Part shown: positions 36,134 through 45,825 of the stretch, piece after piece
Position numbering within the stretch: the first letter of the stretch is position 1
Layout: the number at the start of each line of letters is the position of its first letter
Source of the DNA: an uncultured Roseburia sp.
Lineage (GTDB): Bacteria; Bacillota_A; Clostridia; Lachnospirales; Lachnospiraceae
Direction: 5' to 3'
Length of the DNA: 64,000 bases
Assembly: GCA_900753715.1 (NCBI GenBank)
Contig: CAAEAE010000065.1
Span: forward strand, 39,971 to 103,970
Program-made: the position numbers and the translations under genes
Notes under the pieces: model-generated
Told to the model about the DNA's origin: nothing
The model's input: only the letters and a program-made list of their open reading frames with translations
The model's database searches: none

Positions 36134-37597
36134 ATGGAAGAAAAAGTGACAGAAAAGGTCAATAAGATGCGAATTCCATACATAGCAATGCGTTTGCTTA
36201 CGATTGTATTCGTGCTATTATTGTTCTTCCCGGATTTGAATCCGGCAAACATCATACAGAAAGCAGGACAGGCGAAAATCAGCAGCACGTCTTCCCTGTT
36301 CACCAGCGGCGTTTCTTACGCAAGCCTGACATCGGGACTGGAACGTGCATTTAACAAAGGCTGGCTGGTACAGAGCCATTTTATTCTGCTGTTTATCGCA
36401 TGTATGGCAATCCTGATTGGAATTATCCTTACCGCAGTCGGAAGCTGTATGTCCGTTGGAAATCTCCGGATGAAAACCGTTGGAAACCGCTTCATCCTTG
36501 GAGGGGCGATTGTAGAAGCAGCTGGCGCTGCAATGGTTGTAATCGCATATGAACTGATTACAGGTGCTGCAGACCCGGCAAAGATTACATACGAATTCCC
36601 AATTGGTATTCCAATTTTTACAGTGCTTGCAGTGTTAAGCCTTGTGTTTGCAATCGTTCTGTTTATCGGAACACCGAAGGCAGCAAAGGGTGAGAAGATG
36701 GAAATGGAATCCAAATACAAGCTGTTCTTAATGCTGATGCCATTCCTCGTGTTAGTACTTGCGTTCTGCTATCTGCCGTTATTCAGCTGGCGTTACGCAT
36801 TCTACGATTACTCTGCCGGAGGAGAAATCGGACCGGACAATTTCGTAGGACTCAAATGGTTTAAGGTTTTATTACAGAACCCAACATACGTAGGACGGTT
36901 GTTAAACGTATTGAAGAACACACTTGCACTTAGCGGACTTGGAATTTTAACAAGCTGGGTTCCAATGTTTTTTGCGATTTTCCTCACCGAGGTAAAGAGC
37001 ACAAAGTTCAAACGGTTTGTGCAGACATTCACAACCGTACCAAACTTCATCAGCTGGGTTTTGGTATATGCAATTGCATTTGCAATTTTTAACACAGACG
37101 GTTTTATCAACACCTTAATCAACAATATGGGTGGAAACTCAAGTGTCAATTACTTACAGGATACTTCCCATATGTGGTTAAAGATGCTCGCATGGGGAAT
37201 GTGGAAGGGCATCGGCTGGAGTGCCATCATTTACATTTCCGGTATCGCCGGTATCGACCAGCAGCTCTATGAAGCAGCAACCGTAGACGGTGCAGGAAGA
37301 TTCCAGAAGATGCGTCATGTAACACTTCCTGGCCTGCTTCCAACCTATGTGGTTATGTTAGTAATGTCAATCGCCGGTGTGTTAAGCAACGGTATGGATC
37401 AGTATCTTGTATTTACGAATGCAATGAACAAAGATATGATTGAGGTACTTGACCTGTATGTATACAACCTGGGTATTGGAAATGGTTCCATCCCATTGTC
37501 AACAGTAGTCGGTATGGCGAAATCCATTATTTCTGTCATCCTTCTGTTTGTGGCAAACAGTATTTCAAAATTAATCCGTGGTAACGGTGTCGTATAG
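36134..37597 (+). CDS. CUT1 sugar ABC transporter permease (LplB-like) with an extra N-terminal membrane domain
   Basis: 487 residues, where LplB/YtcP-type permeases have about 300. Residues 1-190 carry four additional predicted helices (about 14-32, 82-103, 120-142, 157-179) not part of the permease fold. From about 194 the protein is a standard permease with the EAA loop EAATVDGAGRFQKMRHVTLPG. It pairs with the next gene for oligosaccharide import. The ATG at 36134 follows GAGGGAGG; the preceding AT-rich stretch has TATAAT near 36090. The role of the extra domain is unknown. Fusion of a separate small membrane protein is possible. Confidence 0.88.
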   Translation: MEEKVTEKVNKMRIPYIAMRLLTIVFVLLLFFPDLNPANIIQKAGQAKISSTSSLFTSGVSYASLTSGLERAFNKGWLVQSHFILLFIACMAILIGIILTAVGSCMSVGNLRMKTVGNRFILGGAIVEAAGAAMVVIAYELITGAADPAKITYEFPIGIPIFTVLAVLSLVFAIVLFIGTPKAAKGEKMEMESKYKLFLMLMPFLVLVLAFCYLPLFSWRYAFYDYSAGGEIGPDNFVGLKWFKVLLQNPTYVGRLLNVLKNTLALSGLGILTSWVPMFFAIFLTEVKSTKFKRFVQTFTTVPNFISWVLVYAIAFAIFNTDGFINTLINNMGGNSSVNYLQDTSHMWLKMLAWGMWKGIGWSAIIYISGIAGIDQQLYEAATVDGAGRFQKMRHVTLPGLLPTYVVMLVMSIAGVLSNGMDQYLVFTNAMNKDMIEVLDLYVYNLGIGNGSIPLSTVVGMAKSIISVILLFVANSISKLIRGNGVV

Positions 37598-37608
37598 GAG
37601 GTGAGAAT

Positions 37609-38577
37609 ATGGCAAAGACAAAACAGGAAAAATTAGACGAAAAGCGTGAAAGAGAATACGCAAAAAAGCATAAGAGAAAATACAGACTGACCCCTGGAGA
37701 TATCCTTTTTAATATTTTAAATTATGGATTTTTTACAATTTTTACATTGAGCTGTATCTTCCCGTTTTACTATATCTTCATCAACACGATTTCACAGAGA
37801 AGTCTGGTAGCACAGGGAAAAATCACGTTGTACCCGAAGGGACTTAACATCCAGAACTACCTGGATATTTTAAAGGTAAACGACGTATTTAATGCATTTG
37901 GAGTTTCTCTTGCAAGAACCATTATCGGTACGGCCTTGATGGTTGCAGCAACCGGTCTTATCGGTTATCTGGTAACGAAGGAAGAGATGTGGCACAGAAA
38001 AGTATGGTATCGTTTCATCATCATTACCATGTATTTCAATGCAGGAATTATTCCGTGGTACATGAACATGTCCATGTTAGGACTGACCGGACATTTTGCA
38101 GCATACATTATTCCGGGTATCGTGGCACCGTACAATATCATTCTTGTAAAAACCTATATTGAATCCATTCCGGCAGAGCTCGAAGAGAGTGCCTTTATGG
38201 ATGGAGCAAGTTTCTTTACCGTATTCCGCAAGATTATCTGGCCGCTCAGTAAGCCGATTCTTGCAACCATCGCAATCTTTGGTGCGGTAGGACACTGGAA
38301 CTCCTTTACGGATTCTCTGATTTTAATGCAGAACAACCCGAAATTGTACACATTACAGCATTTATTGTATAATTATCTTAACCAGAGTTCCAACCTTGGC
38401 TCAGCAATGAGCTCCGGAAACTCTTCAGCGGCTGCAGCGGCAATGGAAAATGCTTTGAACGTCAAGGTTCAGAAGTATACAATTTCCATGATTTCGGTAA
38501 TTCCGATTCTTCTGGTTTATCCGTTCATGCAGCGCTACTTTGAAAAGGGAATTATGCTCGGCGCCGTTAAAGGCTGA
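37609..38577 (+). CDS. CUT1 sugar ABC transporter permease (YtcP/MalG-like)
   Basis: 322 residues, six membrane helices. N-terminal charged tail, then SCIFPFYYIFINTISQ. The EAA loop is LEESAFMDGASFFTVFRKIIWPLSKP. The C-terminus YPFMQRYFEKGIMLGAVKG is the YtcP-family ending. It partners the preceding permease; the ATPase is not encoded here, as usual for these systems that share an MsmK-type ATPase. AGGAGG lies 7 bases before the ATG at 37609. Codon use is C-ending and looks optimised, as expected for a highly expressed importer. Confidence 0.93.
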   Translation: MAKTKQEKLDEKREREYAKKHKRKYRLTPGDILFNILNYGFFTIFTLSCIFPFYYIFINTISQRSLVAQGKITLYPKGLNIQNYLDILKVNDVFNAFGVSLARTIIGTALMVAATGLIGYLVTKEEMWHRKVWYRFIIITMYFNAGIIPWYMNMSMLGLTGHFAAYIIPGIVAPYNIILVKTYIESIPAELEESAFMDGASFFTVFRKIIWPLSKPILATIAIFGAVGHWNSFTDSLILMQNNPKLYTLQHLLYNYLNQSSNLGSAMSSGNSSAAAAAMENALNVKVQKYTISMISVIPILLVYPFMQRYFEKGIMLGAVKG

Positions 38578-38602
38578 TGCAATCAAATAAGGAGGGTAAA
38601 AA

Positions 38603-40363
38603 ATGAAAAAGGCAGTAAAAAAGGCAACATCCATTGCGTTAGTTGCAGCAATGGCAGCAGGATGTCTTGCAGGATGTGGAGGAAATTCTTCCGGTTCTGT
38701 GGACAATTCAACAGAGGCAGGGGCAAGTGCAGGCAGTGCGGCATCCTCTTCTGACAAACCGGTGACACTGACCGTCTTCAGTGAGCTTGCAAACTATTCC
38801 GGAGAACAGATGGGATGGAGCGCAAAGATTTTACTTGACAAATTCAACGTTGTATTAAACATTATCCCGGAGCAGGATGGTGTGTATGAGACACGTATGG
38901 AGTCCGGTGACTTAGGTGATATCGTAATCTGGGGAAGCGACGGAGAGAACTACTCCAAAGCATTACAGGCAGGACTGTTATATGACTGGAACGAGGATGA
39001 CCTCTTAACTGAGTATGGCCCGGATATTGCAGCAAATATGTCCTATGCACTTGAGAAAAACTCAGAGCTGACAAAGACAATTACCAATGGCGAATCAGAT
39101 ACCGTTTACGGTTTTGGTCATAACGTGGCAACTTCTGCAGAAGACCACGAGGCATTCTTCTATACATGGGATCTTCGCTGGGATCTCTACAAAGAGTTAG
39201 GCTATCCGGAAGTAAAGAATCTGGATGATCTGGTAGAAGTATTCAAGCAGATGAAAGAAATCTGCCCGACCGATGACAACGGAAATGAAACCTATGCAGT
39301 TTCTCTGTGGCCGGATTGGGACGGAGATATGGTAATGTATGTAAAATCGCTTGCAACCGCATATCACGGATATGATGAGCACGGAATCGGTGTTTATGAT
39401 TCAGATACCGGTACATTCCATGATGCACTTGAGGAGAACGGACCTTACCTTGAGGCATTAAAGTTCTTCAACAAACTGTATCAGAACAATCTGTTAGACC
39501 CGAACTCCATGACACAGACCTACGATAACATGATTGAAAAAGTACGTGCAGGCGGAACTTTCTGGTCTATCTTTAACTACTCCGGAAGTGCCGGTTACAA
39601 CACAGAGGAGCATTTGGCAGACAATAAGATGATGCTTTCCATGGTTCCAAGCGAAGCAAGTCCGATTGCTTACGGTATGAACGTACAGGGTGGTAACCGT
39701 ATCTGGAGTATCGGTGCAAACACCCAGTATCCGGAGTTATGTATGGAAATCATCAACTAGCTGTGCACACCGGAAGGAACCATGACTTATAACTATGGTC
39801 CGGAAGGATTATGCTGGTACTATGATGAGGATGGATACACCCACTTCACAGATTTCGGTAAGAAAGCTTACACCGACAGAACAACTGCCATGATTGATGA
39901 CTACGAGGGACTCGGAAACTTCAACGATGGATGTATGCAGTTTAACAACACAACCTGGAGTATCAATGCAACCAACTCGGATTCTAACGGCGAGAAATAC
40001 AACTATGAATTCTGGAAGAGCAATCAGACTGAGGCAGGCTGCGATACAGAGCAGGATTGGAGAGACTACTACGGAGTATCTTCTGTACAGGAGTACATGG
40101 AGAAACAGAAATATGTCGTAGCTCCGGCAACTTCCTTTACACTTGCTTCCAAGACAGATGATTTCAAGACCACCTGGAGCGCGGTTACAGATGTAATTGT
40201 AACATACAGCTGGAGAGCAATTTATGCAAACTCTGATGAAGAGTATGACCAGATTGTTGCTGAGATGAGAGAGCAGGCTAAGAACTATGGTTATGATGAG
40301 TGTGTAGAATGGTCCTTAGAGCAGGCAGCAGCAAGACATGAGCTGGAAGAAGCAGTTCGTTAA
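38603..40363 (+). pseudogene. LplA-like sugar-binding lipoprotein interrupted by an in-frame amber codon
   Basis: Read as one frame this is about 586 codons, the normal length of an LplA-type binding protein. It starts with a lipoprotein signal peptide (lipobox LAGC). Codon 386 is TAG (39758-39760) in CMEIIN-stop-LCTPEGTMTYNYGPEG, after which homology continues unbroken in the same frame to 40363. Trp or Tyr is expected at that position, so a single-base change explains it. The N-terminal 385 residues would be truncated. GGAAGGAACC before ATG 39782 could allow restart of a 193-residue C-terminal part. It follows the two permeases and would supply their substrate. A sequencing error, suppression or true decay are all open. 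Confidence 0.8.
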
Positions 40364-40382
40364 TTTAAGTTTATTTTAATAC

Positions 40383-40412
40383 AAAAGGCTGTTCGGATGC
40401 GGACAGCCTTTT
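40383..40412 (+). terminator. Hairpin terminator between the binding-protein gene and yesL
   Basis: A 12-bp stem AAAAGGCTGTTC/GGACAGCCTTTT (one G-U pair) with a GGATGC loop has its T run in the 3' arm. The yesL ribosome site follows within 12 bases, so read-through is probably partial. Confidence 0.75.
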
Positions 40413-40433
40413 GCAGTCATAAGGAGAAAATAT

Positions 40434-41081
40434 ATGGGATTTTTTAGTGTGGATGGTGCATTGTATAAGTTTATGCAGCGGTTATGGGATATTTTTAAAA
40501 TCAACTTTCTGTGGATGATTTTTTCAATTCCAATTATCACGCTGGGAGGTGCCACCATCGCAGCATTTGATGTTACCATGAAAATGGTGGATGAGAGAGA
40601 AGGTTATGTGGCACATCAGTTTGTGAAATCATTTAAGGCGAATTTCAAGAACGGAATCTGGCTGGGAATTCTGTTTTTATTCTGTATCTATGTGGTATGG
40701 CTGGATTTCTCTCTGTTCAATCAGATTGACGGAAATCCCATGATTCTCTTGATTATGGGAATGGTCAGCGCATTTATCTTTGTGATGGCGTTCTTATTTG
40801 CATTTCCGCTGCAGGCGCGGTATGAGAATACCTGGATTCATACGCTCAAAAATTCAGTGGATATTGCAACCAAATTTTTTTTACGGACATTGTCTTTAAT
40901 TTTTATTCTTTTTCTGGAAATTGTATTGATTTTCTGGAATAATATGACGATGTTTGTAGGGTTTCTGATTGGTCCGGCCTGCATCATCCTGACCATCAGC
41001 GGATATGCGAGATATTTTTTCCGGATGCTTGAAAAAGAGCCTGGGGCGGTGAAGAATCCGGAGAAAATAAACGAAGAATGA
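40434..41081 (+). CDS. YesL family membrane protein (DUF624)
   Basis: 215 residues, about five membrane helices. The start MGFFSVDGALYKFMQRLWDI and the following FLWMIFSIPIITLGGATIAA are the DUF624 signature. These proteins are found beside YtcP/LplB-type ABC importers and YesM/YesN sensors; their biochemistry is unknown. AAGGAG lies 8 bases before the ATG. The end overlaps a possible earlier start of the GH5 gene by four bases. Confidence 0.88.
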   Translation: MGFFSVDGALYKFMQRLWDIFKINFLWMIFSIPIITLGGATIAAFDVTMKMVDEREGYVAHQFVKSFKANFKNGIWLGILFLFCIYVVWLDFSLFNQIDGNPMILLIMGMVSAFIFVMAFLFAFPLQARYENTWIHTLKNSVDIATKFFLRTLSLIFILFLEIVLIFWNNMTMFVGFLIGPACIILTISGYARYFFRMLEKEPGAVKNPEKINEE

Positions 41082-41095
41082 AAGTGAGGGTTTTT

Positions 41096-43438
41096 ATGTG
41101 GAGTAAGGGAAAGACAGGAAAGAAACTGACGGCGATACTGTTATGCGCTGCCATGGCACTCGGAATGAGTGCGTGCGGAGGCAATACACAAAACACCGGG
41201 GGAACAGAAAGCAGCAGTACCGCAGAGATCGAAGTGACGGAAGCGGCAGAAGATACAGAAAGCGCCGTTACAGAGAGCACGGAGGAACAAAGTGGTGAGT
41301 TTGAGAAAATCGGATTAAACGTTACGGACGATGTGTCAGAAACCGGAAATCCGCGCCCGTTCCGCGTGCTTGGAGTCGATGAAATGGTTGCGGAGATGGG
41401 AACCGGCTGGAACCTGGGCAATACGATGGATGGACACAGTGGTTTTACCCCGAATGAGACACTCTGGCAGAATGATGAGACCACACAGGCACTCATTGAT
41501 GCCGTACACGACCTGGGATTTAATACCGTGCGTATTCCGGTCACCTGGGGAACGATGATTAACGATGAAGACTATTCCATCAACGAGAAATGGATTAGCA
41601 GAGTGCAGGACATTGTTGATTACTGTATCAGACAGGATATGTATGTGATTATCAACATTCACCACGACGGTGCAGACCAGTCCGGATGGCTTCGTGTGGG
41701 AACGGATGACCTTCCGGCACTCTATGAGAAATTTGAGGGGGTCTGGACAACAATTGCAAATTACTTTAAGGATTATGACGAGCATCTTATCTTCGAGTCG
41801 ATGAACGAGGTGACCGGAGATACGACAACTTCTGTAGAGTACGATACGGCAGTCATTATGAACTTAAATCAGATTTTTGTAAACGTTGTGCGTTCTTCCG
41901 GTTCCAATAATGCGAACCGCTGGCTGTCTGTTCCAGGACGCTATACGAACGTGGAGCATATGACCAACGAAAAATATGGTTTTGACCTGCCGGAGGATAC
42001 GGTAGAAAAACGGATTTTTGCAGCCGTGCATTATTATGATTACAGCTTTGGCATGGAAGAATCCATGACCAAGACAGAGTTTGATGAGGCAAAGGTCGAT
42101 GCGATTGCAGAAGCCTGCGAGAAGCTTGTTACCCGTTTTACTTCCCAGGGAATCCCGGTTATTATGGGTGAATACGGTGCCATTAATAAGAACAATCCCA
42201 AACAGCGTGCATACCACAATGAAGTCTTTAATCTGTTATGCAAAAAGGCAGGTGTGGTTCCGGTCTATTGGGATCAGGGCTGGTATGACAGAAGTGCAGA
42301 GCCGGCAGATTACAGTTTTGCACTTGTAGACAGAAAGATATATCAGAGCATTGATAAGAAAGTGACAGACGGTCTGATGCGCGGATTTTTTGCGGATGAT
42401 GATAAGGATGTAAAAGACCTTGTTGTTTCACCGGAAATTACAGCCATCACAGGCATTACATTAAAAGACAGTGAAGTGTCTTTAGAGATTGGAAGTACTT
42501 ATGATGCGGATGCGGTGACAGAACCGGAGGAGAACAATGACGTTCTTTTATGGAAGACCGCGGACCCGGAGATTGCAACCGTTTATAATGGAAGAATCCG
42601 TGCAAGGGGAATCGGTTCCACAACAGTGACCGCCTTTTCCCAGAGCGGTTCAGCATCTGCTGAAATCAAGGTGACCGTGACGGCAGCAGGAGAGGCAGCA
42701 TCTGCGATTACAACAGAGGCGGACAGCTATGAGCTTGCAGAGGGCGAAAAGCAGTTTTTAAATGCAGTTTCCGATACCGAAGGTGTATTTTTAACCTATC
42801 ATTCGGATGACACATCCGTTGCAACAGTGTCAACGCTTGGAAAGATACTTGCCATTGCACCGGGCAGCACGGTTATCACAATTACAGCTTCCGATGGCAC
42901 GAAAAAAACAGTGGATGTGACAGTGACAGAGAAAACAGTGGAAAACACATTGACACTTGCCCTCAATGTCCTTTATAATGACGAGGCAATTTCTTATTTT
43001 GCAAATGAGACAGGTGCGGTGATTGAGGTGACAGGAGACGGTCAGTATACCGTGACATTTGACTGTGCGACGGATTTATCTTCCGCAGCAACAGCAGCCG
43101 GCGTGACCGGATTAAACAATCTGACTGCAATCTACATCAAGGACCAGGCAGTGACGGATGGAGAACAGAAGAAATCAAATCTGGTTTCCTGTGACATCAG
43201 CTATGACAGCATCGTGGTAGACGGTGTAGAGCTGACCATCAACCAGACCGAGAGCAAGTCGGCATTAAAGTCGTCCGGAATTTTTGACACGAATGACCCG
43301 TTTAACTCCTGGGATGGTAGTGCAGTGGAGGAAGTAGCTGTGAAGTCTCATGTGCTGAATATGGATATTGCAGGTGTGGAGAATCCACAGAGCGTGAAGG
43401 TAACATTTACGCTCAGCAATCTGGTATTTGGAGAATAA
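41096..43438 (+). CDS. GH5 endo-glucanase lipoprotein (candidate xyloglucanase)
   Basis: 780 residues from ATG 41096 (GTGAGGG just upstream); ATG 41078 overlapping yesL is an alternative. Signal peptide with lipobox MSAC (C27), then an acidic linker. GH5 barrel about 90-400: GWNLGNTMDG, NTVRIPVTWG, acid/base E238 in FESMNEV, and nucleophile E359 in IMGEYGA. Two bacterial Ig-like (Big_2) domains follow (about 440-520 and 530-610), then a C-terminal beta module (about 615-780) resembling both domains of the surface protein at 34639. It would cut polysaccharide at the cell surface to feed the importer. GH5 subfamily cannot be fixed; xyloglucan is inferred from the GH31 and GH29 neighbours, and beta-glucan or mannan remain possible. 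Confidence 0.85.
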   Translation: MWSKGKTGKKLTAILLCAAMALGMSACGGNTQNTGGTESSSTAEIEVTEAAEDTESAVTESTEEQSGEFEKIGLNVTDDVSETGNPRPFRVLGVDEMVAEMGTGWNLGNTMDGHSGFTPNETLWQNDETTQALIDAVHDLGFNTVRIPVTWGTMINDEDYSINEKWISRVQDIVDYCIRQDMYVIINIHHDGADQSGWLRVGTDDLPALYEKFEGVWTTIANYFKDYDEHLIFESMNEVTGDTTTSVEYDTAVIMNLNQIFVNVVRSSGSNNANRWLSVPGRYTNVEHMTNEKYGFDLPEDTVEKRIFAAVHYYDYSFGMEESMTKTEFDEAKVDAIAEACEKLVTRFTSQGIPVIMGEYGAINKNNPKQRAYHNEVFNLLCKKAGVVPVYWDQGWYDRSAEPADYSFALVDRKIYQSIDKKVTDGLMRGFFADDDKDVKDLVVSPEITAITGITLKDSEVSLEIGSTYDADAVTEPEENNDVLLWKTADPEIATVYNGRIRARGIGSTTVTAFSQSGSASAEIKVTVTAAGEAASAITTEADSYELAEGEKQFLNAVSDTEGVFLTYHSDDTSVATVSTLGKILAIAPGSTVITITASDGTKKTVDVTVTEKTVENTLTLALNVLYNDEAISYFANETGAVIEVTGDGQYTVTFDCATDLSSAATAAGVTGLNNLTAIYIKDQAVTDGEQKKSNLVSCDISYDSIVVDGVELTINQTESKSALKSSGIFDTNDPFNSWDGSAVEEVAVKSHVLNMDIAGVENPQSVKVTFTLSNLVFGE

Positions 43439-43442
43439 AAAT

Positions 43443-43982
43443 ATGATGCAGTTAATAGAGGCGCAGACAGAAACACAGTTAAAAAACATAGAGGACTTGT
43501 ACTTAAGAGCGTTCCCGAAAGCAGAACGCAAGCCGTTTTCCATGATTCTTAAGATGCGGGATGCGGGCATTTCTGAAATCCTTCTGCTTGAGGAAGAAGA
43601 CGGAAGATTTGCAGGGCTTGTCATCACACTTGCTTATAAGGATTTGGTATTGCTCGACTATTTTGCGATTGACGATGCAAAACGGGGAATGGGAATCGGT
43701 TCGGCGGCACTTGCACTTTTGCAGGAGCGCTACCGTGGAAAACGGTTCTTTTTGGAGATTGAGAGTACCGTTGACCATGAAATCGAGGAGCGCGTAAGAA
43801 GAAAACGGTTTTATCAGGCGGCAGGAATGGTGCCGATGAATTATCTGGTGGATTTGTTTGGCGTGGAAATGGAAATCATGACCTTTGAATGTAAGGTCGC
43901 ATTTGAAGAGTATCACGAGATTTTTGAGGAACTCTTTCCAAAGAAATTTGCAGACCGTATCTGCTTTGTGAGAGAAATTTAA
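43443..43982 (+). CDS. GNAT family N-acetyltransferase
   Basis: 179 residues from ATG 43443; TTGGAG, the end of the GH5 gene, supplies the ribosome site. A single GNAT domain with the acetyl-CoA motif IDDAKRGMGIGSAAL. The C-terminal part (EEYHEIFEELFPKKFADRICFV) is shared by unnamed Firmicute acetyltransferases. Substrate unknown. It ends the plus-strand operon with a strong terminator and has no obvious tie to glycan use. Confidence 0.78.
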   Translation: MMQLIEAQTETQLKNIEDLYLRAFPKAERKPFSMILKMRDAGISEILLLEEEDGRFAGLVITLAYKDLVLLDYFAIDDAKRGMGIGSAALALLQERYRGKRFFLEIESTVDHEIEERVRRKRFYQAAGMVPMNYLVDLFGVEMEIMTFECKVAFEEYHEIFEELFPKKFADRICFVREI

Positions 43983-43994
43983 AAATGAGACAGT

Positions 43995-44033
43995 AAAAAT
44001 CCCTCCGCTGGAAGTTCCGGCAGGGGGATTTTT
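43995..44033 (+). terminator. Terminator between convergent GNAT and response-regulator genes
   Basis: AAAAATCCC pairs with GGGATTTTT around a nested CGCTGGA/TTCCGGC hairpin. A and T runs on the two sides make it bidirectional. Confidence 0.85.
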
Positions 44034-44079
44034 GTAAAGCAAAATTCCGTGTGTGCAGTCTGTTGTGCAAAGCCGGCGA

Positions 44080-45633
44080 CTAATTGCCGCGGTTTTTCTT
44101 GCGGAATTCCGCAGGGCTTTGTCCGACATATTTCTTGAATTTGATGTGGAAGTAGTCGACATTGCGGTAACCAACCTTTTCTGCAATGCTGTAGACTTTC
44201 ATATCTTCCTTTAAAAGCAGCTCTTTTGACTTCTCAATGCGGATATGGTCCACATAGGAGTTGAAGTTTTCACCCATCTTCTTGCTGAAAATCTTGCCGA
44301 GATAGGAGCTGTTGTAGCCAAAAAGTGGCGCAATATTTTCAAGTGTGATATTACTTGCGTAGTTATGATTGATATAGTGAAGAATATCATCCAAAACGCT
44401 GTCACGGGTGGAGTTACCGATGGCAGACATGATAATCTCAAACTGTTCTGTGAAAAACAGCACGATTTCATAAAGATAATATTTTTCTTCGATAAACCGG
44501 ATAATGTCCGCATTGCTGGAAAACGGGATGGACACGTTGCTGTATAAATGATTCATCTGCTCCTTAATCTGAAGATAGAGGTCCGCCAAAAACAGCTTGA
44601 TGGAGGTGATGGAATCGGAAGCATTGTACAGCCGGTTCTGTAAATCCCGGAGTGTTTCTGCAACCATATTGCGGTTAAATGCCTGAATGTAATTTAACAG
44701 TCTTGCAGCGTATTCCTGTAACAGGGCATCGCTTAAAATCGGAACGGTATTTTTTAAGTCAGGAAGTGCCATAAAACCGATGGTATGCTGTTCCTGCTCG
44801 CAGAAAAAGCGTCGGGATAGCAGTTCCTTTGCCTCTGCATAGGAGACAGAAACATCGGAGAGGGAAGTGACACATTTGCCGTAAGTGATAAAAAGGGAAT
44901 CTAAAGGGGAATCCTTCTGCGGGCGTTTCTCACGCTCGTAGCGTTCCAGAAAGTCATTGAACTTCTGGATGGCAAACTGTCCTTTTAACAGTAAAACCTC
45001 ATGGTAATCGAGCGTGATGCTGTCGTAGGAGTGGTTGTCCTGATTCGTCACGCGCAAAAGGTCGGAAAAACGGTAGGAAGCATCCTCCATGTTGTGACTG
45101 TATTTTTCGTAAATGACGACCTGATAGATATCTGTATTAAAGTGAAGTTCCTCCAGATTCAAAAGGGAGAGGTCGGCAGTTCCGGTTAATAAATCTTCGA
45201 CAATTGTATCATGCGCTTTCTGACGATAGTGGTCAGCAGTATCGCGGCTTGCACGGGTAGCGTCAAGCTGGGACTTTAAGGAGAGAAGACTGTTTGTCAG
45301 CTCATCCTCGTCAATCGGCTTCGTGAGATAGTCCTGTACGCCATAATGAATAGCTTCCTGGGCATAATGAAAATCGGAGTAGCCGCTAAGAATCATAATT
45401 TTGCCCTCAAATCCCTCTTCCCGGACCTTGCGGATAACATCAAGACCTAACATACCGGGCATACGGATATCCATAAGCACCACATCAGGCTTTAAGTTTA
45501 AAGTCTGATGATAGGCTTCTTCTCCGTTTGAGGCTTCTCCCGCAACGCAAAAGCCAAGCGACTCCCAGTCAAGGAGACATTTTAAGCCCTCACGAATCAT
45601 GTCCTCATCATCTGCTATCAATACATTATACAT
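44080..45633 (-). CDS. YesN-type response regulator with AraC DNA-binding domain
   Basis: 517 residues from the minus-strand ATG at 45633 (GAGGA eight bases upstream; an ATG nine codons earlier is not spaced to a site). Receiver domain 1-120 with acidic pocket D8/D9, phospho-acceptor D55 in VVLMDIRMPG, and K in YLTKPID. A middle region of about 280 residues of unknown fold, rich in helices, precedes the AraC-type double helix-turn-helix (about 415-517), ending VGYRNVDYFHIKFKKYVGQSPAEFR. Probable partner of the YesM-type kinase at 32688 and activator of the locus. It is divergent from the GH31 gene, whose promoter region it shares. Confidence 0.92.
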   Translation of the reverse strand: MYNVLIADDEDMIREGLKCLLDWESLGFCVAGEASNGEEAYHQTLNLKPDVVLMDIRMPGMLGLDVIRKVREEGFEGKIMILSGYSDFHYAQEAIHYGVQDYLTKPIDEDELTNSLLSLKSQLDATRASRDTADHYRQKAHDTIVEDLLTGTADLSLLNLEELHFNTDIYQVVIYEKYSHNMEDASYRFSDLLRVTNQDNHSYDSITLDYHEVLLLKGQFAIQKFNDFLERYEREKRPQKDSPLDSLFITYGKCVTSLSDVSVSYAEAKELLSRRFFCEQEQHTIGFMALPDLKNTVPILSDALLQEYAARLLNYIQAFNRNMVAETLRDLQNRLYNASDSITSIKLFLADLYLQIKEQMNHLYSNVSIPFSSNADIIRFIEEKYYLYEIVLFFTEQFEIIMSAIGNSTRDSVLDDILHYINHNYASNITLENIAPLFGYNSSYLGKIFSKKMGENFNSYVDHIRIEKSKELLLKEDMKVYSIAEKVGYRNVDYFHIKFKKYVGQSPAEFRKKNRGN

Positions 45634-45825
45634 CAAAAAAATCCTCGCTTTGTAAATCATTGTGCCGCTGGCTGTTTTACCCCCAAAAGCACATGAAAAT
45701 TATAAAGCAGAGAAGGTTCTTTGTCAAATTTCCGCAGTGATTTTTGTGCAATTTGCGAGGTAGTTTCCGAGGGTAGAATGATGTAAGATAAAGGTACTAT
45801 AAGAAGAAAAAAGGAGAGTACAATT

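Noticed and set aside
39758..39760. Pyrrolysine at the TAG codon of the binding protein
   Set aside because: Nothing in the window supports pyrrolysine use, sugar-binding proteins are not known to contain it, and a Trp/Tyr to stop change is simpler.
43995..44033. Hairpin as an attachment site or small RNA
   Set aside because: A/T runs on both sides and its position between converging stops are fully explained by a bidirectional terminator.
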